Of a stretch of DNA of 5,864 nucleotides, positions 1 to 4,947 are shown piece by piece; positions within the stretch are counted from its first letter, which is position 1, and each line of letters starts with the position of its first letter. The notes below the pieces were generated by a model. It saw only the letters and a program-made list of their open reading frames with translations. It ran no database searches and was not told the origin of the DNA. The DNA is taken from contig CAMLIL010000167.1 of assembly GCA_946480015.1 (NCBI GenBank), positions 1 through 5,864 of the forward strand, in the 5' to 3' direction. The DNA is from an uncultured Oxalobacteraceae bacterium (lineage in GTDB: Bacteria > Pseudomonadota > Gammaproteobacteria > Burkholderiales > Burkholderiaceae). The translations under genes were made by a program, and so were the position numbers.

Positions 1-361
1 CGTCCGGCATCAGGCCGCGCCCCTGGGTCGAGCGGATCGACTGGCACAGATTGGTTTTCTGCGACAGGCAGAACTTGCACTGGCGGCATTCCGGCGTGTA
101 CAGCGGAATGACATGGTCGTCCTTGCGGATGCTCTTGACGCCCGGGCCGACATCGACCACCACGCCGGCGCCTTCATGGCCCAGGATGGCGGGAAAGATG
201 CCTTCAGGATCGGCGCCGGAGAGCGTGTAGTAATCGGTATGGCAGATGCCGGTGGCCTTGATTTCGACCAGTACTTCGCCTTCTTTCGGCCCTTGCAGCT
301 CGACTTCCTCGATCGTTAGCGGCTGGCCAGCCTTCCATGCAATTGCTGCCTTGGTTTTCAT
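1..361 (-). CDS. frmA: Class III alcohol dehydrogenase / S-(hydroxymethyl)glutathione dehydrogenase, N-terminal part
   Basis: This zinc-dependent medium-chain dehydrogenase oxidises S-hydroxymethylglutathione, the spontaneous adduct of formaldehyde and glutathione, with NAD in the cytoplasm. Only the first 120 residues are in the window; the family is usually about 370 residues, so the rest lies beyond base 1. The N-terminus [15 protein letters not shown] is typical of the class. Visible catalytic-zinc residues are Cys40 (GICHTD), His62 and Glu63 (GHEGAG). The structural-zinc cysteines are Cys92, Cys95, Cys98 and Cys106 (ECRQCKFC). The stretch [10 protein letters not shown] and the ending TQGRGLMPD separate class III from other alcohol dehydrogenases. 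The ATG at 361 is preceded by AGGA (366-369), which supports this start. The upstream neighbour is a receiver gene that ends in a terminator, so this is probably a separate unit. An S-formylglutathione hydrolase gene often follows in relatives, but that cannot be seen here. Confidence 0.95.
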   Translation of the reverse strand, partial: MKTKAAIAWKAGQPLTIEEVELQGPKEGEVLVEIKATGICHTDYYTLSGADPEGIFPAILGHEGAGVVVDVGPGVKSIRKDDHVIPLYTPECRQCKFCLSQKTNLCQSIRSTQGRGLMPD

Positions 362-386
362 GGTGTCCTGTGGATGATGTGGAATG

Positions 387-412
387 AAAAACGCGCGCCC
401 CGGGCGCGCGTT
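387..412 (-). terminator. Rho-independent terminator after the receiver pair
   Basis: Bases 390-412 form a 23-nt perfect inverted repeat (arms AACGCGCGCC and GGCGCGCGTT, three-base loop). On the minus strand the stem runs straight into a run of five T. It sits 31 nt beyond the stop codon of the receiver gene ending at 443 and only 26 nt before the frmA start codon. It is the strongest terminator in the window and fits transcription ending after the two-receiver unit. The palindrome could also form on the plus strand, but no T run follows there. Confidence 0.85.
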
Positions 413-442
413 CATCATAACGCAGATCGTCGGCAGCGGCCC

Positions 443-841
443 CTAGGCAGCGACCTCGCAATGCTGCTCCCACAGCGACCTGATCTGCCCGACCAGGCGC
501 AGCGGCATCAGCGGCTTGGGAATCACACCAATGGCTCCGGCCTGCACGTACTGGGCGATATCCTTGTCGGCCGTCTGGCTGGTGATGAACAGGGCGGGAA
601 TGCCGGCCAGGTGAGGAAAGCGGCGCAGCAGAGCGAGGGTTGCCAAGCCGTCCAGTTCCGGCATCATCACGTCCAGCAGGATCAGGTCCGCCTGAAAATC
701 GGTGGCGGCCAGCAAGGCTTCACGGCCGCTGCCACAATCGCGCACCTGGTATTGGCCGATCACTTCCAGCACCAGCCTGGCGGTGGTGCGCACGTGCAAA
801 TCGTCTTCGACGTACAGGATATTGTTCAACTCGTTCTGCAT
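443..841 (-). CDS. Single-domain response regulator (CheY-like receiver)
   Basis: This 132-residue protein consists almost entirely of one receiver domain, with no output domain. It starts MQNELNNILYVEDD. The acidic pocket is Glu12, Asp13 and Asp14. The predicted phospho-acceptor is Asp57 in LILLDVMMPELDG, the switch threonine is Thr87 in FITSQT, and the conserved lysine is Lys109 in IPKP. All key residues are present, so it should take phosphate from a histidine kinase or phosphotransfer protein. Such stand-alone receivers usually act by binding partner proteins or as phosphorelay intermediates; its partner is not in the window. A longer in-frame start at 901 is rejected: ATG 841 has GGGAGA (848-853) just upstream and begins right where the family normally begins. 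The gene starts 2 nt after the upstream receiver stops, which suggests translational coupling. It ends in TAG at 443-445. Confidence 0.9.
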   Translation of the reverse strand: MQNELNNILYVEDDLHVRTTARLVLEVIGQYQVRDCGSGREALLAATDFQADLILLDVMMPELDGLATLALLRRFPHLAGIPALFITSQTADKDIAQYVQAGAIGVIPKPLMPLRLVGQIRSLWEQHCEVAA

Positions 842-843
842 CG

Positions 844-1404
844 TCAGTCTCCCGCGGTCAGGCCGCTGGCGATGCCCAGCATGGTGGAAATCGTGCTCCA
901 CAACTGGCGCGGCGTGGTGAACGGCTTGGGCAGGTAGGCCAGCTTGTCGTTGCGCACAGGTTCAGTGGCCGAGTACACCAGCAAGGGGGTATTGGCAACC
1001 GATGCCAGCAGATGGCTGACGTTGCCGTCCGGCAGACTGGGGTCGACGATGATGAGCGAGAACAGATCGCTCTCGAGCATCCGGCGCGCCTCGGCGCAGC
1101 TGGCGGCGTGCACCACGCGCGCCTCGGGCACCAGCAGCGAACTGAGCGCCGTTGCGGTATCGGGATCGCAGTCGATCAGCAGCACGCGCGGCACGCTGGC
1201 CGTGCGCTCCTCGTCGCGCCCGGCGTCGGTGCCGAATGGGCCGTCGAGGATCGTGATCGTCAGCCGCGGCGCTTCGGCGCCGGCCGGGGCGCCGGCCGGC
1301 ACCAGACGGCGTTTGGCGGAATGGACTGCGGCACGCCGGGGTGCGCTGGCGCCGCGGGCGCGCTGGCCCGGTATGCATGATCTGTTGTTTGTGGCCGCTT
1401 TCAT
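844..1404 (-). CDS. Receiver-domain protein with basic N-terminal extension and altered acidic pocket
   Basis: This 186-residue protein has two parts. Residues 1-70 are rich in Arg, Ala, Pro and Gly, probably disordered and positively charged, and contain an exact PAGA-PAGA duplication at residues 36-43. Residues 72-177 are a receiver domain: VLLIDCDPD (74-82), predicted phospho-acceptor Asp121 in LIIVDPSLPDG, switch residue Ser145 in VYSAT, and conserved Lys160 in LPKPF. The second pocket acid that normally binds Mg2+ (Asp13 of CheY) aligns with Cys79, so phosphorylation may be weak or differently controlled. There is no HTH, ANTAR or enzymatic output domain. The ATG at 1404 is chosen over an in-frame ATG at 1530 because AAGGAGGT lies at 1409-1416 with ideal spacing. 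It stops at 844-846, 2 nt before the next receiver gene, so the two are likely co-expressed. No kinase is nearby and the specific role is unknown. Confidence 0.85.
   Translation of the reverse strand: MKAATNNRSCIPGQRARGASAPRRAAVHSAKRRLVPAGAPAGAEAPRLTITILDGPFGTDAGRDEERTASVPRVLLIDCDPDTATALSSLLVPEARVVHAASCAEARRMLESDLFSLIIVDPSLPDGNVSHLLASVANTPLLVYSATEPVRNDKLAYLPKPFTTPRQLWSTISTMLGIASGLTAGD
1276..1299. repeat. Exact 12-bp tandem duplication inside the receiver gene
   Basis: The unit GGCGCCGGCCGG occurs twice head to tail (1276-1287 and 1288-1299). It is in frame with the minus-strand gene and each copy encodes Pro-Ala-Gly-Ala, residues 36-39 and 40-43. It falls in the low-complexity N-terminal extension, where a copy-number change would alter linker length without breaking the frame. 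Confidence 0.9.
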
Positions 1405-1408
1405 CGCG

Positions 1409-1416
1409 ACCTCCTT
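1409..1416 (-). promoter_or_regulatory. Strong Shine-Dalgarno site fixing the start of the first receiver gene
   Basis: On the minus strand AAGGAGGT is followed by CGCG and then ATG at 1404. It is a near-full match to the anti-SD sequence and the best ribosome binding site in the window. It decides the start against the longer in-frame reading from 1530. Confidence 0.85.
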
Positions 1417-1606
1417 TTTGGGAACCGAATCGATCGAAATCCTGGATGGCTGCAGCGTGCATGGAAATGGCCATGGCGCAACGCACAACGCATTCAGGGG
1501 ACAATCGGCGGAGCTAAGGCCGAAACACACGGTCGGCCGCGGGGTCAGGCGGCGCTGGAATGAGGCGGCGGCGGCGGGTTAAGGCACGCTGGCGCTAACT
1601 GCGGAA

Positions 1607-1628
1607 CAAACCGTTTTTTTCTGGTTTG
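1607..1628. repeat. Short inverted repeat CAAACC / GGTTTG
   Basis: CAAACC (1607-1612) and GGTTTG (1623-1628) are perfect complements around a 10-base T-rich spacer. The right arm overlaps the first half of the FNR-like box. It could be a weak RNA hairpin or a second operator, or chance in a T-rich patch. Confidence 0.4.
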
Positions 1629-1639
1629 ATATAGATCAG
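1626..1639. promoter_or_regulatory. FNR/Anr-type operator (Crp/Fnr family)
   Basis: The plus strand reads TTGAT-ATAG-ATCAG, matching the FNR consensus TTGAT-N4-ATCAA at nine of ten defined positions. It lies in non-coding, locally AT-rich DNA, as expected for a real operator. FNR-type regulators sense oxygen limitation through an iron-sulfur cluster. Orientation is unsettled: the box is nearly symmetric. On the plus strand a TATTTT hexamer at 1660-1665 sits near the class II spacing, but only the antisense strand of the ANTAR gene lies beyond. On the minus strand the receiver pair lies downstream but no good -10 hexamer is seen at the matching distance. Confidence 0.6.
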
Positions 1640-1641
1640 TG

Positions 1642-1660
1642 TAGCGCAATTTAGCGCAAT
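1642..1660. repeat. Direct repeat of TAGCGCAAT with 10-bp period
   Basis: TAGCGCAAT occurs at 1642-1650 and again at 1652-1660, separated by one T, so the copies are one helical turn apart and face the same side of DNA. It begins two bases after the FNR-like box. A tandem operator for an unknown regulator is possible; a small local duplication is the simpler reading. Confidence 0.6.
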
Positions 1661-1675
1661 ATTTTTCGCGGGTGC

Positions 1676-1702
1676 AAAAAAATACGAGGCGTGAGGGACG
1701 CC
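1676..1702 (-). terminator. Probable Rho-independent terminator after the ANTAR regulator
   Basis: On the minus strand GGCGT-CCCTC-ACGCC (1702-1688) forms a 5-bp GC-rich stem with a 5-base loop. After five further bases (TCGTA) comes a run of seven T (1682-1676). An alternative pairing of AGGCG with CGCCT shortens the gap to the T run. The short stem and gap make it moderate and likely leaky. It lies about 50 nt past the stop codon at 1750 and before the FNR-like box. Confidence 0.6.
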
Positions 1703-1705
1703 GCC

Positions 1706-1723
1706 TGTTGCGACATGGCAACA
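1706..1723 (-). other. Perfect 6-bp hairpin with six-base loop upstream of the terminator
   Basis: On the minus strand TGTTGC-CATGTC-GCAACA forms a perfect 6-bp stem with a hexaloop, three bases before the terminator stem. ANTAR proteins are known to bind paired small hairpins with hexaloops carrying A at position 1 and G at position 4. Here G4 is present, but position 1 is C and the second stem has a five-base loop. The geometry is suggestive but the signature is incomplete. Confidence 0.55.
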
Positions 1724-1749
1724 TTGGAAGAGACCCTCAGAAGGTCGGC

Positions 1750-2382
1750 TCAGCGGCCCTTCAACCGACTGGCAAAACCGGCATGCAAGGAATTCAATGT
1801 TTCTTCAGCGGCCAGCAATTGATCGGCTACTTCATTGATCTTGCGGCGGCTGGAACGGGCGTGATCGCGCAGTACCTCGAAGGCGGTATTGCGGTCGGTC
1901 TGGAACTTGCACATCAACAAGCCCACCGCCAGGCTGGTTTCGCGCCCCGCCGCCAGCGCGGCGTTCAGATTGTGCTCGGTGCGGCGCAGCTGGCGGATAT
2001 CGTCAGCCCGCGCCAGGCCCGCTTCGAAGGCCGGCATCAAGCGCTCGGCGTCCACCGGCTTGACCAGGTAGCCGACCGCTCCGTTGGCGGCCGCCTGGCG
2101 GCTCGATTCGCTGTCGCCAATGGCCGACAGGAACATGAACGGCACGGTGGTGTGGTTTTTCAGGTGGCGCGCCAGTTCCAGTCCGGTCATGCCGGGCATG
2201 GTGATGTCGAGCAGCGCCATGTCCGGCTCGCGCTCGGCGATCAGCTGCAGCGCCTGCTCGCCCGACGTGGCGGACACGGTCTCGTACCCGGCGTGCCCGA
2301 TGACCTCGGTGAGAAACTGGAGGAGTAAGGGATCGTCGTCAACGATCAAGATGCGGCGTTTCACGTTATGCGCGGAACTCAT
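1750..2382 (-). CDS. Response regulator with ANTAR RNA-binding domain (probable antiterminator)
   Basis: This 210-residue cytoplasmic protein has a receiver domain at about residues 9-125 and an ANTAR domain at about 133-190. The receiver shows Asp15-Asp17 (ILIVDDDP), phospho-acceptor Asp59 in ALLDITMPGMTG, switch Ser86 in FLSA and Lys108 in LVKP, so it looks fully competent. The C-terminal part matches the ANTAR pattern: a helix ending in LNAALAAGRE, then SLAVGLLM (150-157), then TAFEVLRDHAR (166-176) and KINEVADQLL (181-190). ANTAR regulators bind paired RNA hairpins and stop terminators forming. Unlike NasT-type proteins, the receiver keeps all phosphorylation residues. ATG 2382 is chosen because the receiver starts within ten residues; a reading from 2574 would overlap thiE and add unrelated sequence. 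It lies 52 nt after thiE. Its kinase and RNA target are unknown. It stops with TGA at 1750. Confidence 0.92.
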   Translation of the reverse strand: MSSAHNVKRRILIVDDDPLLLQFLTEVIGHAGYETVSATSGEQALQLIAEREPDMALLDITMPGMTGLELARHLKNHTTVPFMFLSAIGDSESSRQAAANGAVGYLVKPVDAERLMPAFEAGLARADDIRQLRRTEHNLNAALAAGRETSLAVGLLMCKFQTDRNTAFEVLRDHARSSRRKINEVADQLLAAEETLNSLHAGFASRLKGR

Positions 2383-2419
2383 GTGATGGAAATCCCATTT
2401 TGCGGAACATTGTGAAAAG

Positions 2420-2425
2420 ATTATA
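2420..2425 (-). promoter_or_regulatory. Candidate -10 box for the ANTAR regulator
   Basis: The minus strand reads TATAAT, an exact match to the sigma-70 -10 consensus, in the 52-nt gap between thiE and the ANTAR gene. Transcription would start about 30 nt before the ATG at 2382. No convincing -35 element is seen at 15-19 nt spacing and no extended -10 TG, so it may be weak or activator-dependent. No terminator is seen after thiE, so read-through from the thi operon is also possible. Confidence 0.45.
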
Positions 2426-2434
2426 CGACCCGCA

Positions 2435-3070
2435 TTACATAAATGTGTGGGCTTTTTCCTTTCGTGCATACAGTGTGTCGAATTGGCGCGTCGCCGCGGC
2501 CGGGTCCGCAGCGGCGTAAACACTGGTAATGGCGGCAACCATGTCGGCCCCCAGGTCGACCAGCGGCGCGGCATTCTCGGGCGTCATGCCGCCGATCACC
2601 ACGACCGGCAAATCGATCTGCGCGCGCGCTTCGGCAACGATGGCCGGCGCCGTCGTAAAGCTGTATTTCTTGACCGGCGACGGATAGAAGCCGCCGAAAG
2701 CGACATAGCTCGCGCCCGCGCGCCAGGCGGCATGGGCCAGCCGCAGGTCGCCGTAGCAGGAGGCGCCGACAATCTTGTCCGGACCGAGTTCGGCGCGCGC
2801 GGCGGCCACCGACATGTCGGTCCCGCCCACGTGCAGACCGTCCGCGCCGAGGGTCAGGCACAGGGCCAGGTGGTCGTTGACGATGAACGGACGGCTGTAG
2901 CGGCGGCACAGCGCCAGCAAGGCCGCGCCCTGTTCGCGGCGCAATTCAGGCGATGCATCCTTGTGGCGGTATTGCACCATTGCGGCGCCGGCCTCGAGCG
3001 CGGCGGCGGTCACCTCGACCATCCGCGCGGTGTCGTCCCAGTTGGGGGTGACCAGATATAGTCCTCGCAT
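2435..3070 (-). CDS. thiE: Thiamine-phosphate synthase
   Basis: ThiE couples HMP pyrophosphate with thiazole phosphate to give thiamine phosphate, the joining step of the pathway. The 211-residue protein is a standard-length TIM barrel. Visible motifs are VQYRHKD (32-38, pyrophosphate-binding Arg35 and Lys37), VNDHLALCLTLGADGLHVGGTD (64-85, metal and substrate site), IVGASCYG (100-107, with Ser104 at the conserved serine position), FGGFYPSPVKKY (125-136) and VVVIGGMTPENAAPL (156-170). The C-terminal LGADMVAAITSVYAAADP (173-190) is the phosphate-binding end of the barrel. ATG 3070 puts the first barrel strand RGLYLVTP at residue 2. The gene follows thiD after 47 nt, ends in TAA at 2435-2437 and is the last thi gene seen. 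The HVGGTD variant of the more usual HLGQED looks like normal family variation. Confidence 0.96.
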   Translation of the reverse strand: MRGLYLVTPNWDDTARMVEVTAAALEAGAAMVQYRHKDASPELRREQGAALLALCRRYSRPFIVNDHLALCLTLGADGLHVGGTDMSVAAARAELGPDKIVGASCYGDLRLAHAAWRAGASYVAFGGFYPSPVKKYSFTTAPAIVAEARAQIDLPVVVIGGMTPENAAPLVDLGADMVAAITSVYAAADPAAATRQFDTLYARKEKAHTFM

Positions 3071-3117
3071 TGTCTTGCTCTCAAAAAAGTTGGGGATAGG
3101 CGGGTGCGGGCGCGCCG

Positions 3118-3906
3118 TCAGCGCAGCGGAATACGCTGGCCGGGCGCGATCGCAAACGCATTACGCAGCGATTGGTGGGTGTAGGCCTGGGCCAGCGCGA
3201 ACGCCTGCGCGACCGTCCGGCCCAACGCCAGCTGGGCCGCGATGGCCGCTGCCAGGGTGCAGCCGCTGCCATGGAACTCGCCGGGCAGGCGTTCCCAGGT
3301 CCAGGCCTGGCTGCCCCAGCGGTTGACCACGTGCGGCCCGTCGCCGTGACCGCCTGTGACGAGCACGTTTGGACAGGACACCGCGCCCAGCGCCGCCGCC
3401 TCGCCCAGGTTCGGCACCAGCACGCTGGCCAGCGCCAGCAACGGCGCCAGCGCCTCGAGGGCATTGCCGCGCGCGAGCGCATCGCCATGGCCGCTGGCGA
3501 GCACGGGATCGAGCACGATCGGCAGGGACGGATTGCACTCCCGCAGGTCTTGCAGCACGCCGGCCAGGGCCAGCGCATTGGCGTGGCTGCCGGGGATACC
3601 GATTTTGACGGCATCGATGCGGATGGTCCGGGCCAGCAGGCGCACCTGGCGCACCAGCAGGCCGGCATCGACCGGCACCACCTCGTGCACGCGGTTGTTG
3701 TCCTGCACGGTCAATGCAGTGACCACCGGCAGCGCGTGCGCACCCTGCGCCGCGATGGCCAGCAGATCGGCGGCCATCCCGGCGCCGCCGGACGGATCGA
3801 GTCCGGACAGCACCAGCACGGTGGCGGCACCGGTGTCGGCGCGGCCGGCCGGCTGTGCGGCTTGGGTCGGCTCAAGGTCCGGCAAGCGCGGCGTGTCCTG
3901 GTCCAT
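3118..3906 (-). CDS. thiD: Hydroxymethylpyrimidine / phosphomethylpyrimidine kinase
   Basis: ThiD phosphorylates HMP to HMP-P and then to HMP-PP, the pyrimidine substrate of ThiE. It belongs to the ribokinase-like fold. In the 262-residue product the substrate-binding start is VLVLSGLDPSGGAGMAADL (30-48). Next come TALTVQDN (63-70), DAVKIGIPGS (98-107), VLDPVLASGHGDAL (131-144), VPNLGEAAAL (164-173) and GGHGDG (185-190). The anion-hole and catalytic motif is HGSGCTLAAAIAA (212-224) with Cys216. The first 28 residues are polar, Ala/Pro-rich and extend beyond the usual ThiD start. The ATG at 3906 has no clear Shine-Dalgarno and lies 12 nt after the thiG stop, so translation may be coupled, or the true start may be an alternative codon further in. 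The stretch between GGHGDG and HGSGC is somewhat short compared with enteric ThiD. It stops with TGA at 3118. Confidence 0.94.
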   Translation of the reverse strand: MDQDTPRLPDLEPTQAAQPAGRADTGAATVLVLSGLDPSGGAGMAADLLAIAAQGAHALPVVTALTVQDNNRVHEVVPVDAGLLVRQVRLLARTIRIDAVKIGIPGSHANALALAGVLQDLRECNPSLPIVLDPVLASGHGDALARGNALEALAPLLALASVLVPNLGEAAALGAVSCPNVLVTGGHGDGPHVVNRWGSQAWTWERLPGEFHGSGCTLAAAIAAQLALGRTVAQAFALAQAYTHQSLRNAFAIAPGQRIPLR

Positions 3907-3918
3907 GGATGCGCGGCG

Positions 3919-4713
3919 TCAGGCGAGGCGGCCGGCCATCGGGGACGATGGCGACGCCGCAAACCGCTTGGGAATGCGCCCGGCCAGATACGCTTCGCGC
4001 CCCGCCTGCACCGCCAGCTTCATGGCACGCGCCATCCGCACCGGATCTTGCGCGCCGGCGATGGCGCTGTTCATCAGCACGCCATCGCAGCCCAGCTCCA
4101 TGGCGATGGCCGCATCCGACGCCGTACCGACGCCGGCGTCAACCAGCACCGGCACCTTGGCCTGATCGATAATGAGCTGCAGGTTCCAGGGATTGAGGAT
4201 GCCCATGCCCGAGCCGATCAGCGATGCCAGCGGCATGACCGCGACGCAGCCGATGTCTTCCAGAATCCGCGCCTGGATCGGATCGTCGCTGCAATACACC
4301 ATCACGTCGAAGCCGTCGTTGACCAGTGTTTCAGCGGCCTTGAGGGTTTCCGGCATATGGGGAAACAGGGTTTTTTCGTCGCCCAGCACCTCCAGTTTGA
4401 CGAGCTTGTGCCCGTTTAACAGCTCGCGCGCCATCTGCAGCGTGTAGACCGCGTCCTGCGCGTTGTAACACCCTGCCGTGTTGGGCAGGATGGTGAATTG
4501 ATCCGGCGGCAGCACGTCGAGCAGACTGGGTTCGCCCTTGTTTTGCCCGATGTTGACGCGGCGGATGGCCACGGTGATGATGTTGGCCCCTGCCGCGTCC
4601 GTTGCGGCGCGGGTTTGCGCCAGGTCACGATATTTGCCGCTGCCAACGAGCAGGCGCGAGTTGTACGCCTTGCCCGCAATGGTCAGCACATCCGTTTGAG
4701 TCTGGTCTGTCAT
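3919..4713 (-). CDS. thiG: Thiazole synthase
   Basis: ThiG condenses deoxyxylulose 5-phosphate, dehydroglycine and sulfur from ThiS thiocarboxylate into the thiazole phosphate of thiamine. The 264-residue protein has normal family length. Seen are [10 protein letters not shown] (19-28), [10 protein letters not shown] (46-55), [14 protein letters not shown] (76-89) and [15 protein letters not shown] (104-118), where Lys106 is the expected Schiff-base lysine. Further on are VYCSDDP (139-145), [19 protein letters not shown] (157-175), [34 protein letters not shown] (188-221, phosphate-binding end of the barrel) and [20 protein letters not shown] (227-246). ATG 4713 is chosen: 54 extra codons reading back to 4875 would overlap thiS in another frame and have no family similarity. 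GGAA lies upstream as a modest ribosome binding site. It follows thiS by 28 nt, as expected for a partner pair. It stops with TGA at 3919. Confidence 0.97.
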   Translation of the reverse strand: MTDQTQTDVLTIAGKAYNSRLLVGSGKYRDLAQTRAATDAAGANIITVAIRRVNIGQNKGEPSLLDVLPPDQFTILPNTAGCYNAQDAVYTLQMARELLNGHKLVKLEVLGDEKTLFPHMPETLKAAETLVNDGFDVMVYCSDDPIQARILEDIGCVAVMPLASLIGSGMGILNPWNLQLIIDQAKVPVLVDAGVGTASDAAIAMELGCDGVLMNSAIAGAQDPVRMARAMKLAVQAGREAYLAGRIPKRFAASPSSPMAGRLA

Positions 4714-4741
4714 GGTAGTTCCAAAAAAATGGGCGCGGCCT

Positions 4742-4945
4742 TCAGCCGCCGCCGATTGCACGTACGATGTCGATCTTGTCGCTGGGCGCCACCTGGCGCG
4801 CGCTCCATTGCTGGCGCGGCACCACGCTGCGGTTGACCGCCAGCGCCACGCCCTGGTCGGGCAATTCCAGCACATCCAGCAGTTCGCGCAAGGTGGTGCG
4901 CTGCGGCACCCGGCGCGCTTCGCCGTTGATTTCGATATCGATCAT
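4742..4945 (-). CDS. thiS: Sulfur carrier protein ThiS
   Basis: ThiS is a small ubiquitin-like protein that carries sulfur as a C-terminal thiocarboxylate to ThiG. The 67-residue product starts [13 protein letters not shown], continues with [10 protein letters not shown] (17-26) and [16 protein letters not shown] (32-47), and ends [12 protein letters not shown]. The terminal Gly-Gly needed for adenylation and thiocarboxylate formation is intact (Gly66-Gly67, with Gly65 before it). ATG 4945 has AAGGTG upstream overlapping the thiC stop and lies 2 nt past that stop, which suggests translational coupling. The activating enzyme ThiF (or MoeB) is not in the window. Confidence 0.95.
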   Translation of the reverse strand: MIDIEINGEARRVPQRTTLRELLDVLELPDQGVALAVNRSVVPRQQWSARQVAPSDKIDIVRAIGGG

Positions 4946-4947
4946 GC

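Larger units (their letters stand above)
1405..1749. other. 345-bp non-coding gap between the ANTAR regulator and the receiver pair
   Basis: I see no credible gene here on either strand. Reading the minus strand from 1749 down, it holds small hairpins and a T run (about 1676-1747), a tandem 9-bp repeat (1642-1660), an FNR-like box (1626-1639), a short inverted repeat (1607-1628), a GCC-rich simple stretch near 1564-1577, a 6-bp-stem hairpin without a T run (1518-1538), a tandem 7-bp repeat CAACGCA (1479-1492) and finally the strong ribosome binding site of the receiver gene. From the FNR-like box to the ATG at 1404 is about 220 nt, a long untranslated leader if transcription towards the receiver pair starts near the box. 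Confidence 0.7.

Noticed and set aside
414..419. TATGAT as a frmA promoter -10 box
   Set aside because: No -35 is visible at proper spacing, and the strong terminator hairpin would lie directly in the resulting leader.
842..901. Longer N-terminus for the stand-alone receiver
   Set aside because: The 20 extra residues overlap the upstream receiver gene in another frame and resemble no family start. The ATG at 841 has a good ribosome binding site.
1405..1530. Longer N-terminus for the tailed receiver, starting at 1530
   Set aside because: The AAGGAGGT at 1409-1416 would lie inside the coding region, and the added 42 residues show no domain.
1518..1538. GGCCGA / TCGGCC hairpin with nine-base loop as a terminator
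   Set aside because: No T run follows on either strand. It may be a leader hairpin, but nothing beyond the pairing supports a function.
1688..1723. Calling the tandem hairpins a bona fide ANTAR target
   Set aside because: The first loop has C rather than A at position 1, and the second stem has a five-base loop. I keep it only as a hypothesis.
1672..2328. Plus-strand open frame of 218 codons opposite the ANTAR gene
   Set aside because: It starts at GTG with no ribosome binding site, has no recognisable domain, and the minus strand encodes a clear receiver-ANTAR protein. GC-rich DNA commonly leaves such antisense frames open.
3071..3117. Terminator or attenuator between thiD and thiE
   Set aside because: A T run is present on the minus strand, but the only possible GC stem before it is about 4 bp and too far from the T run.
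3172..4419. Plus-strand open frame of 415 codons opposite thiD and thiG
   Set aside because: Composition is rich in Arg, His, Gln and Gly, typical of a shadow frame. It spans two clear minus-strand genes and has no recognisable motif.
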